From an uncultured Bacteroidales bacterium (GTDB taxonomy: Bacteria > Bacteroidota > Bacteroidia > Bacteroidales > Muribaculaceae), in assembly GCA_902792435.1 (NCBI GenBank), contig CADAZN010000003.1, positions 1 through 64,000 on the forward strand: a DNA stretch of 64,000 nucleotides, in the 5' to 3' direction. Shown one piece after another: positions 15,782 through 26,204 of this stretch (positions are counted from its first letter, which is position 1; the number at the start of each line of letters is the position of its first letter). The position numbers were made by a program, and so were the translations under genes. The notes beneath the pieces were generated by a model that searched no databases, was not told the DNA's origin, and saw only the letters and a list, made by a program, of their open reading frames with translations.

Positions 15782-17752
15782 TTAGTCGTGCATAATTATT
15801 GCTGAGCGAGATGGAACAATGATTTCGTCGGTCGTGATAGTGTAGAGTCCAGCCTCATTGATTATATCGCCGTCGCCCACGATAGTGTAGGTCGACTTGG
15901 GCATTTTCACTGTGCGCTTCTCGTTGTTGCTGTTAAGAATAACGATGATATTGTTCCAAGTATCGCCCACCTGCTTCAAGTCCTTGAGACGATAAACCAC
16001 CAAGCAATCGCCACCTGGCAAGAACTCCAAGTGCTTGCGCACTAGGTCGGCACTGCCCAAGCGGAATCCCTCGTGATGCTTGCGCAAAGAGATGAGGCCC
16101 TTGTAGTAGTTAAACACCTCGGGGTGCTTGATGCGACCATTCCAGTCAAGGCGATTGATGCTGTCGGGGCTCTCATAGCTGTTGTGCACACCCTTCTTGT
16201 CTCGCAGCAATTCCTCACCACTGAGCATGAAAGGAATGCCTTGTGAAGTGAACACTGCAGTTTGTGCAAGCAGGTCGAGCTTAACGAGCTCCTTGTCATT
16301 GCCTTTGACATCTGGCACACTGGCACGCAGGCGGTCAACGAGGCACATATCATCGTGGCAGCTCACATAAGAAATCATCTGAGTTGGCTCAAGTGCAAAT
16401 GGCTCCTTGCTGTAGTTCACCTTTGAGTAGTTGACCTGTGGATGCTGTATTGCTCCCACAATACCAAATTTCAGGCTCTCTTCAAATCCTGGTAGACCGC
16501 CAAGGAACGCAGCCTTGTCGTCGCCGTCCCATGGGCCACGCAGCGCATCACGAATATCATCACTGAAGGCAGCAACACCGGGCATCTGCTTCACGTTGGC
16601 CTTCATGGCAAGTTTGTCGCCAGGATAGGCACACGAGCCTGCACTCCATCCCTCGCCATAGACGAGCATAGTTGGGTCGATGCTGTGCACCATGTCGGCA
16701 ATCTTGTTCATAGTCTCAATATCGTGCACACCCATGAGGTCGAAGCGGAAACCATCGATGTGATACTCGTCAATCCAGTATTTCACACTCGCAAGCATAT
16801 ATTGACGCATGATTTCCTGGTCACTGGCAGTCTCGTTACCACAACCACTTCCATTACTCCATGAACCATCGGCATTCTTGCGGTAGAAAGTGCCTGGGCA
16901 AGTTTTCTGGAAGTTCCCATCGTCAATGCTATAGGTGTGGTTGTAAACCACGTCGAGAATAACGCGGATGCCAGCCTTGTGAAGAGCCTGCACCATCTGC
17001 TTGAACTCGCGGTTGCGGGCAGTGGGGTCATAAGGATTGGTCGAGTAACCACCCTCAGGAACGTTATAGTTCAATGGATCATAACCCCAATTGTAACGAT
17101 TTTGGTCAAGCTTAGTCTCATCGATTGACGCGTAGTCGTAGGAAGGCAACACATGCACAGCGTTCACACCCAGGTCGGTGAGATGACCGATAGCCCAGGG
17201 CTCGGTGAGAGCCAAGAATTTGCCAGGATATTCGGTGCTCACGCGTTTAACGGTAATCTTTGGGTCGAGATTGATGTTGCGGGCAATCGAGAAATCGCGA
17301 TGATGCATCTCATAGATGACATGGTCTTTGAGATTTATTGCGGGTCGAACGTCTTGCCCCCACTCTGCGGGGTTAGTCTCGGCCAAGTCGATAATGGCAC
17401 CACGGCGGCCGTTCACACCCACTGCCTTGGCAAAGACGCCTGGGTTCTCGCCCATATAATTGCCGTTATATTTCACGTCAAAAGTATAGAACTTGCCTTT
17501 GAGGTCACCCTTCACTTTGCCAGTCCACTCATCCTTACTCCCCTTAACGCGCTTGAGGTCAATCTTCTTGAGCATGTTGCCGTCCTTGCCAGCATCGTAG
17601 ATGCGCACGGTTACTGCCTGCGCGTCATCGTTGGTGTTCAGGAAGAACGTAGTGGCCTTGGGGGTGTAGGTCATCTCGTTGAAATTATAGTCGCGAGCAC
17701 CTGCTGTTGCCATAGTCAATGCGATGATTACTGTTAATAGTATCTTTTTCAT
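15782..17752 (-). CDS. pulA: Type I pullulanase (GH13), exported
   Basis: A 656-residue protein with an N-terminal signal peptide, then a CBM48-like domain (about 25-115). YNWGYDP at 220-226 is the type I pullulanase signature. Other GH13 regions are LDVVYNHT (266), DGFRFDLMGVHD with nucleophile Asp338, LVYGEGWSAG with acid/base Glu367, and SYVSCHDDMCLVDRL. It debranches alpha-1,6 linkages so that SusA and SusB can act on linear chains. It is 25 bp downstream of susB and 41 bp upstream of susA, on one transcript. It is shorter than multi-domain surface pullulanases, so a periplasmic location is likelier. Confidence 0.93.
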   Translation of the reverse strand: MKKILLTVIIALTMATAGARDYNFNEMTYTPKATTFFLNTNDDAQAVTVRIYDAGKDGNMLKKIDLKRVKGSKDEWTGKVKGDLKGKFYTFDVKYNGNYMGENPGVFAKAVGVNGRRGAIIDLAETNPAEWGQDVRPAINLKDHVIYEMHHRDFSIARNINLDPKITVKRVSTEYPGKFLALTEPWAIGHLTDLGVNAVHVLPSYDYASIDETKLDQNRYNWGYDPLNYNVPEGGYSTNPYDPTARNREFKQMVQALHKAGIRVILDVVYNHTYSIDDGNFQKTCPGTFYRKNADGSWSNGSGCGNETASDQEIMRQYMLASVKYWIDEYHIDGFRFDLMGVHDIETMNKIADMVHSIDPTMLVYGEGWSAGSCAYPGDKLAMKANVKQMPGVAAFSDDIRDALRGPWDGDDKAAFLGGLPGFEESLKFGIVGAIQHPQVNYSKVNYSKEPFALEPTQMISYVSCHDDMCLVDRLRASVPDVKGNDKELVKLDLLAQTAVFTSQGIPFMLSGEELLRDKKGVHNSYESPDSINRLDWNGRIKHPEVFNYYKGLISLRKHHEGFRLGSADLVRKHLEFLPGGDCLVVYRLKDLKQVGDTWNNIIVILNSNNEKRTVKMPKSTYTIVGDGDIINEAGLYTITTDEIIVPSRSAIIMHD

Positions 17753-17777
17753 ATCAAAAATCTTTTATCTTCTTTCT

Positions 17778-19997
<2,220 letters not shown>

Positions 19998-20017
19998 TTA
20001 GGATAATATTTTAAACT

Positions 20018-20062
20018 AGAAGTTCTAGAAAATCTAGATACTCTAGAAATTCTAGAACTTCT
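20018..20062. repeat. TCTAGA-rich inverted repeat between malQ and susB
   Basis: AGAAGTTCTAGAA (20018-20030) recurs as its reverse complement at 20050-20062, with further CTAGA units between. It can fold into a long hairpin just after the malQ stop codon. No T-run follows on the minus strand. Related TTCTAGAGA units occur near 59377-59398. Confidence 0.5.
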
Positions 20063-20068
20063 TTAAAA

Positions 20069-22750
20069 TTAACGATAGCTTTGAGCAATGAGTTGCTTGA
20101 TCTTGGCATTGAACTCCGAGTTGTTCATCAAGTCCTCGATTGTCATGTGCATGCGGTAGCGCCAATAGTGGCGTGGGTTGGCAGGCACATTGATGCGCTC
20201 GGCATCGGCATCGGGCAGACGAAGCTCTTCGTCAATCGACAGCCAGTCTTGCAAGCTAATCAAGCACAGCATCGATGGGCTGTAAAGGTGCTGAGCAACA
20301 ATGTCGCGAGCAAGCCATCCGGGCAGTGGATGAGGAGCTGGTCCCGATTTCCACATAACCTCGTTGTAGTACTCTTGCGAGAGCTGCCAGTCTTCATCCC
20401 ACCACTGGCGCAAGGTGCTCATGTCGTGGGTGCTGATGGTGCTCACCGAGCGGTAAGGATTGCTCTGCAGATGACCAAACTTGAGCTTGTTGTCCTTTGG
20501 CATCGACTGAATCTCGAGGCTCAGAATCTTAAGATCGTTCATTACCCAGGGCACGCAGTCGGGCACCATACCGAGGTCCTCGGCACACACAAGCATGCGG
20601 GTAGCCTGAACCAAGCGTGGCAACTTCTTCATTGCCTCGTGATACCAGAAACGGTTGTTGCGACGATAATAATAGTCGTTGTACAAGCGGTTGAAGGCTT
20701 CCTTGTCGCTGTCCCACAATGCCTCATAGATGAGAGCGAGCTGAGCGGTGATGCGTGGATGGAACTTGTTAGGATCCTTGCGGTCGCGCACGAAGAGCAC
20801 GTTGTTGATAAGCGAGAACAGGCCGTCGCGCACCCACTTGTCGTCGTCGGTAGTCTTGCCGGCAAAGGCCGCCTCAATCTTGCGCTGAGTGTCATACTCA
20901 GGACGCATAATCCAAATGTCGTCGTGACTATGTGTAAGGAAGTTGTCGCGCACGCGTTGTGCGTGAGGACCAAACACGCGGTCAATAATCCAATCGGCGA
21001 TGAATGGCTGAGTGAAGAACTCCTCCTGCCAGTGCAGGCCGTAGCCCTCAACTTCCTCGCGGCTCATACCGAGTGCTGGTGAGAACTGACCCAGCAGACC
21101 CTGAACCGAGCTGATAGGAATCTCCCAAATGCGGAAGAAGCCAAGCACGTGGTCAATGCGATAAGCATCGAAATATTCGCTCATGTTCTGGAAGCGGCGA
21201 ACCCACCACTGGCAACCGTCGGCGAGCATCTCGTCCCAGTTGTAGGTGGGGAAGCCCCAGTTCTGACCGTCGGCGCTGAATGCATCGGGTGGAGCACCTG
21301 CCTGACCGTTCATGTTGAAGTAGTTGGGCTCTACCCATGCATCGCAACCATTGGGGCTGATGCCAATGGGAATGTCACCCTTCAAAATCACGTGCTTGCT
21401 GCGGGCATACTCGTGAGCGGCCTTCATCTGCTTGCTAAGCTCAAACTGAACAAACATCCAGAATGCTGCTTCCTTGCCCATAGTGCTGGCAGTATCCTCA
21501 ACGCTCTTCTTGAGCGATGGGGTGAACTGACGGTGGTTAGGCCACTCCTTGAAGTTGGCACTGCCGAACTTGTCGCGCAAAACGCAGAATGCAGCGTAAG
21601 GCACGAGCCAACGCTTGTTGTCGGCATAGAACTTCTTATAGTCATTACCCTTGACAATCTTCTCGCCATCCTGAGCCCACACGTCGCGCAGATAGTCTAA
21701 TTTAAGTTTATTCACGCGCTCATAGTCGATTTGTGGCAACTTGTTGAGCTCCTTACCCAGGGCAAGATAGTTCTTCATCTTCTCCACATCCTTGAGGGCG
21801 GGAAGTTGCTTGATGTCGACATACATGGGGTGCAACGCATAAATCGAGATGCTGTTGTAGGGATAGCTATCGGTCCAAGTCTTGGTGATAGTGGTGTCGT
21901 TGATGGGAAGCACCTGAAGGGCACGCTGGCCAGTCTTCTCCATCCAGTCAATCATCTTCTTGAGGTCGCCAAAGTCACCCACACCGCAGCTCTGCTCACT
22001 GCGAAGCGAGAAGATGGGAATTACTGTACCGGCGATGCGCCAGGCGGGAAGGGGGAAGGTGGCCTGTGCCAGCTCATAGCTCACCACCTCGCCTGTAGCC
22101 AGGCTAGGGAGCTCAATGCTGCGGTTGTCACACTCTTCCCAGCACACTCCATCTTTGTCGTCGAGAGCGACAAACTTAAACACGATGCGATTGCTAGCGA
22201 GTTTCGAAGTGTTGAGCTTGATGGCCCACTGGTTGTGGGTCACCTCGGTCATCTCAAGGCCACGCTTAGCGCTCCAGTCACCCAGAGCAGGGCCCTCGCC
22301 ACACAGCACCAGGCGCTGATTGCCAGCAAGCTGTGGAGCACGCACGTTGATGATTGCTGTTCTACCAAAGCCTGTGCTTGCCAACTTGCGCTCAGGGCGC
22401 TCGGCAAGACAATCGGTGAAGGCACTACTATACAGATAGCTGTCCTCGGGCAGGTCAAGCCAGTGGTCATAGATGGTGTACTTCTTGGCCTTGGCACACG
22501 AGAACACTAAGCGGTGAGGCACCGTCTGCCACTCATGACGCACTTCATCATCACCGCGATTCACGCTGTAGTAGTAGTCGATGTGACGGCCACTAACTCC
22601 AGGATAAGACACCTCGCAAGTCCAGCGATGACCGTCGGTTGTGGTCATCTTGTGGGTGGCATCGAGGAAATCGAGTTTGCTGTCGTTGATGTGCAGCACT
22701 ACTTCCTCACCAAAGATTGTTTGATAGTCAAGATTAAAAATCAGTTTCAT
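20069..22750 (-). CDS. malQ: 4-alpha-glucanotransferase (GH77) with two N-terminal CBM20 domains
   Basis: An 893-residue protein without a signal peptide, hence cytosolic. Residues 1-120 and 132-230 are starch-binding CBM20 modules (the second with LVLCGEGPALGDW). The GH77 domain starts near 240 with IPIFSLRSEQSCGVGDFGDL and contains YFDAYRIDHVLGFFRIWEIP (nucleophile Asp), VCAEDLGMVPDCVPWVM (acid/base Glu) and ISTHDMSTLRQWW (third acid). This is the DPE2/Bacteroidetes type of amylomaltase, which disproportionates imported maltooligosaccharides and can transfer to glycogen-like acceptors. It is the first gene of the operon, so import is implied although the transporter is elsewhere. An AAACGTTT-centred site lies about 100 bp upstream. 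Confidence 0.95.
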   Translation of the reverse strand: MKLIFNLDYQTIFGEEVVLHINDSKLDFLDATHKMTTTDGHRWTCEVSYPGVSGRHIDYYYSVNRGDDEVRHEWQTVPHRLVFSCAKAKKYTIYDHWLDLPEDSYLYSSAFTDCLAERPERKLASTGFGRTAIINVRAPQLAGNQRLVLCGEGPALGDWSAKRGLEMTEVTHNQWAIKLNTSKLASNRIVFKFVALDDKDGVCWEECDNRSIELPSLATGEVVSYELAQATFPLPAWRIAGTVIPIFSLRSEQSCGVGDFGDLKKMIDWMEKTGQRALQVLPINDTTITKTWTDSYPYNSISIYALHPMYVDIKQLPALKDVEKMKNYLALGKELNKLPQIDYERVNKLKLDYLRDVWAQDGEKIVKGNDYKKFYADNKRWLVPYAAFCVLRDKFGSANFKEWPNHRQFTPSLKKSVEDTASTMGKEAAFWMFVQFELSKQMKAAHEYARSKHVILKGDIPIGISPNGCDAWVEPNYFNMNGQAGAPPDAFSADGQNWGFPTYNWDEMLADGCQWWVRRFQNMSEYFDAYRIDHVLGFFRIWEIPISSVQGLLGQFSPALGMSREEVEGYGLHWQEEFFTQPFIADWIIDRVFGPHAQRVRDNFLTHSHDDIWIMRPEYDTQRKIEAAFAGKTTDDDKWVRDGLFSLINNVLFVRDRKDPNKFHPRITAQLALIYEALWDSDKEAFNRLYNDYYYRRNNRFWYHEAMKKLPRLVQATRMLVCAEDLGMVPDCVPWVMNDLKILSLEIQSMPKDNKLKFGHLQSNPYRSVSTISTHDMSTLRQWWDEDWQLSQEYYNEVMWKSGPAPHPLPGWLARDIVAQHLYSPSMLCLISLQDWLSIDEELRLPDADAERINVPANPRHYWRYRMHMTIEDLMNNSEFNAKIKQLIAQSYR

Positions 22751-22846
22751 AGTGTATATTTTTATGATTATTTTTTCCAGTGAGTAAAATTAATAATAAA
22801 ACTACTAATATAATTAATATCAGTATTAATAAATGGGAAAAATCTG

Positions 22847-22860
22847 TGAAAACGTTTGCA
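22847..22860. promoter_or_regulatory. LacI-type operator-like site upstream of malQ
   Basis: TGAAAACGTTTGCA is a near-perfect dyad around a central CG, the shape bound by LacI/GalR-family repressors. It is about 100 bp upstream of malQ, next to a weak TTATTTTG on the minus strand. The rest of 22751-22960 is A/T-rich followed by CCATTCC-like repeats (22877-22913), with no other feature seen. Confidence 0.35.
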
Positions 22861-22961
22861 AAATAACACTACCTCTTTCCCATCCATTCCTAGCCATTCC
22901 TAACCATTCTTAGTTATCCACAGCACCCTCTATCCACCATATTTGTTAAATAAGGTTAAAT

Positions 22962-23033
22962 GTGTGACTTTTACACACAAAATATTTGGTGGTGTAAAAT
23001 TTACACATTACCTTTGCGGTGTAATTTTTACAC
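22962..23033 (+). promoter_or_regulatory. Promoter with three GTGT..ACAC operators
   Basis: Two 15-bp dyads, GTGTAAAATTTACAC (22992-23006, perfect) and GTGTAATTTTTACAC (23019-23033), flank a perfect -7 element TACCTTTG (23009-23016). A weaker copy is at 22962-22976 (three differences). The spacing is 27 and 30 bp. Binding at these sites would cover the core promoter, so repression is likely. The palindrome recalls sites of Nudix-derived NrtR-type repressors, but no such gene lies in the window. Confidence 0.6.
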
Positions 23034-23060
23034 AACATTAATTTTACGGAGATTTTTAAC

Positions 23061-23114
23061 ATGATCACAACTGATTATTTCGAGAGTATTAACCCTAAAA
23101 ATTTGAAGAAATGA
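23061..23114 (+). CDS. 17-codon leader peptide coupled to the VWA gene
   Basis: A short frame (MITTDYFESINPKNLKK) starts 9 bases after ACGGAGA, a good ribosome-binding site by the standard of this region. It ends in an ATGA overlap with the next start codon at 23111. It is in a different frame from the VWA gene, so it is not an N-terminal extension. It may be a translational coupling device or a real small protein; the 17 residues show no attenuator-type codon run. Confidence that it is translated is moderate. Confidence 0.4.
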   Translation: MITTDYFESINPKNLKK

Positions 23115-24193
23115 ACGAAGAAAAAGACAACATCAAGAAAGCACGCATCTACAACCTCATCATCGTTGACGAGAGTGGCTCAATGCACGGACTGGAACAT
23201 GCCACCATTACTGGTGTTAATGAAACAATCAACAGCATACGCGGGGCGCAGCGCGAGTTTGCCGACACACAGGATCACTTCCTCACGCTCGTGACCTTCG
23301 ACTCTGGAGCCAGAGCCTCAATACGCACAATCATCGATTGCAAGCCCATCGCTCAGGTTGAAGACTTCAAGGACTATCACCCTGGAGGTTGCACACCACT
23401 CTACGACGCTATGGGCCAGTCGATAACCACCCTGCACAAGCTCATCAAGGACGATGATGACGCCAGTGCTGTGGTGACTGTGCTCACCGACGGCTACGAG
23501 AACGCCTCGCGCGAGTGGACTGGTGCTGCCCTCAAGGCTCTAATCGAGCAGCTCACCGAAGAGGGTTGGTCGTTCTCCTACATGGGCAGCGATCACGACG
23601 TGAAGCAAGTGAGTTTCAACCTATCAATCAACAATGTGCTAGAGTTCAGCCACGATGTGCAAGGCACAAGCAGCTCTTGGGCACGTGAGAGCTCGGCAAA
23701 GCGCAACTACTTCAGGATGATGGATAAAGAATACCGCCGCGGACGCAGACAAAACAAAGAGGAATGGATTGAGCGCAAGCGCGAGATGTCGAAAGGATAT
23801 TATAGCAACCGCATCACTCCTGAAGCAATCTACGATTTGCATGAGGGCGAAATCTTCGTCTTCGGCAGCAATCCACAAGGTTTCCACAGCGGTGGAGCTG
23901 CCAAGATGGCCATGGAGCGTTTTGGTGCCGTATGGGGTCAAGGCGAAGGTCTGCAAGGACAGAGCTATGCTCTCCCATCATCATGCCCCATTGAGGACAT
24001 GGCCGAAGCGATACACCGCTTCACCCAGTTTGCCGAGCAACATCCCGAGCTCCGCTTCCTCGTCACCCGCGTGGGATGCGGCATCGCCGGACACAACGTC
24101 CATGAGGTGGCACCCCTCTTCAAGAGCTGCATCTACCTTGAGAACGTTGCACTGCCAGCCGAGTTCTGGAAAATCCTCGGCCTCACCATGTAA
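23111..24193 (+). CDS. VWA domain fused to a macro-like (phage-type ADP-ribose-binding) domain
   Basis: A 360-residue cytosolic protein. Residues 10-200 are a von Willebrand A domain with a MIDAS motif DESGSM (20-25), a conserved Thr region in GGCTPLYDAMG and a distal Asp in VLTDGYENAS. A basic linker (about 205-235) leads to residues of about 240-360. These contain EIFVFGSNPQGFHSGGAAKMA, FGAVWGQGEGLQGQSYALP and RVGCGIAGHN, the signature of a macro-like domain often annotated as a phage-associated A1S_2505-like protein. In many genomes these are separate proteins. It is driven by a promoter between GTGT..ACAC operators. ADP-ribose or nucleotide binding is plausible; the partner held by the VWA domain is unknown. 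Confidence 0.8.
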   Translation: MNEEKDNIKKARIYNLIIVDESGSMHGLEHATITGVNETINSIRGAQREFADTQDHFLTLVTFDSGARASIRTIIDCKPIAQVEDFKDYHPGGCTPLYDAMGQSITTLHKLIKDDDDASAVVTVLTDGYENASREWTGAALKALIEQLTEEGWSFSYMGSDHDVKQVSFNLSINNVLEFSHDVQGTSSSWARESSAKRNYFRMMDKEYRRGRRQNKEEWIERKREMSKGYYSNRITPEAIYDLHEGEIFVFGSNPQGFHSGGAAKMAMERFGAVWGQGEGLQGQSYALPSSCPIEDMAEAIHRFTQFAEQHPELRFLVTRVGCGIAGHNVHEVAPLFKSCIYLENVALPAEFWKILGLTM

Positions 24194-24204
24194 AATCTCC
24201 AACC

Positions 24205-24287
24205 TAATTCACTTACTACTTTTTATTTGTTACTTATTACTTTTTACTTCTTACTTCTTACTTACTACTTAATACTTTTTACTTTTC
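24205..24287. repeat. TTACT-type degenerate tandem repeat
   Basis: A run of TTACTTnTTACT units fills the gap between the VWA/macro gene and the next start codon at 24288. A similar tract lies at 28370-28417. Confidence 0.6.
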
Positions 24288-24716
24288 ATGTCTTACACAA
24301 TAAATAATCTAATGGGTGGCGCGCAAGCCATGGCCAAGAGCGTGTTTGGACGCAAGAGAGAGTATCATCTCAAGTTCAACCATGAGGCCGACGGACTTTG
24401 GTACGTTGACTTCCCAAACTGGCCCTTCGACCACCACAACCTGCTCATGGTGGCTGGAGCCGACAAACTCTGCGCTTTCCTGAGCGAAGATGATGTGACC
24501 GCCAATGTCGACGTCATCCCCAGCAGCAAGCGCGAGGAACATCCCGGCTACGCTTGCCTAGTGCAGGGCGAGCACTCGCTCACTGGCGGCTCGTTCTACA
24601 CCGTCACCGAGTTGCCAGGCTTCGAGCGCGACATCTGGCTGTGCCCTGTCACCCTCTTCGTCCTGGGTCGCTACCCCAAGTACCTCTACATCAAGAAATC
24701 GCAATTAGCCTCATAA
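24288..24716 (+). CDS. Conserved-looking protein of unknown function, 142 aa
   Basis: I recall a DUF6717-like family with HHNLLMVAGADKLCAFL, but the match is from memory only. The protein is soluble, with about 6% Trp/Tyr and a regular alternation that suggests a compact beta-rich fold: KFNHEADGLWYVDFPNWPF, then TELPGFERDIWLCPVTLFVLGRYP. There are no signal peptide, membrane segments or nucleotide-binding motifs. It lies 94 bp behind the VWA/macro gene across a TTACT repeat and ends at a terminator, so it is probably the last gene of that operon. A role linked to the VWA/macro protein is inference. Confidence 0.6.
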   Translation: MSYTINNLMGGAQAMAKSVFGRKREYHLKFNHEADGLWYVDFPNWPFDHHNLLMVAGADKLCAFLSEDDVTANVDVIPSSKREEHPGYACLVQGEHSLTGGSFYTVTELPGFERDIWLCPVTLFVLGRYPKYLYIKKSQLAS

Positions 24717-24736
24717 CACTTTGCTACTCAACAAAC

Positions 24737-24771
24737 AAACCGTCGTAACATTCACCTTGCGGCGGTTTTTT
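24737..24771 (+). terminator. Intrinsic terminator
   Basis: AAACCGTCG pairs with CGGCGGTTT (one G-T wobble) and is followed by a T-run. It ends the VWA/macro operon. Confidence 0.7.
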
Positions 24772-24880
24772 ATAGCGTTTTTTAATGTTGCTGTTAAGAT
24801 GCGCCAGTCACTATTTTTGCAATGGCATAATGCCAAAACAATCATTTACATACTGCCCTTAGCACGCGCAGCGCGACAAG

Positions 24881-24950
24881 GTGAGTCAAGTGAGTCAGGT
24901 GAGTCAGGTGAGTCAGGTGAGTCAGGTGAGTCAGGTGAGTCAGGTGAGTC
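24881..24950. repeat. 9-bp tandem repeat, unit GTGAGTCAG
   Basis: Nearly eight copies of a 9-bp unit in the gap between convergent transcripts, preceded by a short GC-rich palindromic stretch (CGCGCAGCGCG, 24865-24875) and followed by CTCTCAT-type low complexity to 25028. The unit shares GARTCAG with the array at 43386-43475. Nothing else is seen in 24772-25028 except an isolated TATTTTTG. Confidence 0.85.
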
Positions 24951-25028
24951 CACTGATTCCAAAAAAACTCTTCACTCTCTCCTCTCTCATCTCTCATCTC
25001 TCATCCATCATCTCTCCTCTCTCATCTT

Positions 25029-26051
25029 TTAACTATTCTCGTAGGCTTCAGCGGCTTGGCGCAGGTGGTCGCGCATATAGGCCACCACGTTGGGCGGCGA
25101 CAACACCTTCAGTCCTGGTCCGTAGCTCATCAGCACAGAATAAAGTTCGAAGTTGAGTACCACCTCAATCTGAAAGATGCAGCTACCGTCTTCGGTGTTG
25201 CGCTCAAGCAACTGCTGCGAGGGGTGCAACGGTTTTGTCATCACATATTTGCTCTGTTCGCTATTAGTCCAGAACTTAACAAGCCGTGGTTTGTTGTTGA
25301 TATTCTTGCTCACCCCTATCACGTCGTCAAAGAAATGCTCTGTTTCGAAATTAGGATTATCTTGATAAGGAACATCAGCAGCAGGCTCAATGCTGATTAT
25401 TCGGTCGAGGGCAAGATTGTAAAGCACCATGTCTTTGGCGCGACTGCCAAATAGGAACCAGCGGTTACGGAATTCCTTTAGCAAGTGTGGGAATAAGATA
25501 AACACTTGCGAACGCCGTGCATTGAACGACTGGTACTCAATGCGCAACGTTTGTCGGTGTGCAATATAGTTATAAAGCGGATTGAGTAGCTTCAGGCCCT
25601 TGAGGTCGGGCACATTGTCGAAATGGACAATGGGTTTGCGGCCATTGCGCGTGATAGCGAGTTTGTCCTGAAGGCGGCTCACCACATCGGCCATCTCGCT
25701 AAACTGGTCAAACTCCTCGAGCTGTCGCAACATGTCGACGGCCTCCTGCAACGCCTCGTAGTCGGTTGCCGAGAGTGGCATATTGAAGATGGAGTAATCG
25801 CGGTCGGCATAGCGGTAATAATTGTGGTCATACACCTCAATGGGAGCATTGTAACCCAATTTGTCGCTGCGCATAATCTGGATGTCGGCCTGCACAGTAC
25901 GCACCGACACACCTTTAGTTATCCCCTCCATCTCATAGAGGGCATCGCTGCAGGCGTCCACCAGGTCGTCGAGCGTCCACTTGCGGTAATGGTTCCGCAA
26001 GCAGTTGTCTATTGTTTTGTAGCGAATCAACGCATTCTTATTTGCTGGCAT
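25029..26051 (-). CDS. WYL-domain transcriptional regulator
   Basis: A 340-residue protein from the ATG at 26051 (MPANKNALIRYKTIDNCL); the in-frame ATG at 26081 overlaps the -7 element and is rejected. Residues 1-85 are a winged helix (WTLDDLVDACSDAL..VSVRTVQADIQIMR). Residues of about 125-200 are the WYL domain, ending in RWFLFGSRAKDMVLYNLALDRI. A WCX-type C-terminal extension follows. Proteins of this layout include BrxR/CapW-like repressors of defence genes, which respond to nucleic-acid ligands. It is divergent from a structured RNA and a coiled-coil gene, with one copy of a shared operator in front of each promoter. Autorepression and control of its neighbour are therefore likely (inference). 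Confidence 0.85.
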   Translation of the reverse strand: MPANKNALIRYKTIDNCLRNHYRKWTLDDLVDACSDALYEMEGITKGVSVRTVQADIQIMRSDKLGYNAPIEVYDHNYYRYADRDYSIFNMPLSATDYEALQEAVDMLRQLEEFDQFSEMADVVSRLQDKLAITRNGRKPIVHFDNVPDLKGLKLLNPLYNYIAHRQTLRIEYQSFNARRSQVFILFPHLLKEFRNRWFLFGSRAKDMVLYNLALDRIISIEPAADVPYQDNPNFETEHFFDDVIGVSKNINNKPRLVKFWTNSEQSKYVMTKPLHPSQQLLERNTEDGSCIFQIEVVLNFELYSVLMSYGPGLKVLSPPNVVAYMRDHLRQAAEAYENS

Positions 26052-26078
26052 GATTACGACTGTGTTAAGTTGTTGGCA

Positions 26079-26200
26079 CAAAGTTACAAAAAACTACGCA
26101 ACCTATTTGCGCAGAACGCAAAAAACACAAAAAAATCGCACTTTTTTTCATTTTTTTCTTCACTACGCAAAAAGACTGCGCACTGCCCCCATTACCTTTG
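26079..26200. promoter_or_regulatory. Divergent promoters with paired CGCA-N7-TGCG operators
   Basis: On the minus strand TAACTTTG (26079-26086) is the -7 element of the WYL gene; on the plus strand TACCTTTG (26193-26200) is that of the RNA/coiled-coil unit. Each is preceded by a dyad of the form ACTACGCAA-N5-(T/C)TGCGCA: at 26094-26113 and 26163-26182. The two sites stand 11-13 bp from their own -7 elements. An extra CGCA half-site lies at 26117-26120. This is a symmetric arrangement for one regulator acting on both promoters. Confidence 0.65.
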
Positions 26201-26204
26201 CAGC

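Noticed and set aside
24881..24950. CRISPR-like array
   Set aside because: The 9-bp units are contiguous without spacers, and there are no cas genes.
24721..25032. Small frame with GES repeats
   Set aside because: Produced by the 9-bp array and flanking low-complexity DNA; the start lies in a terminator.
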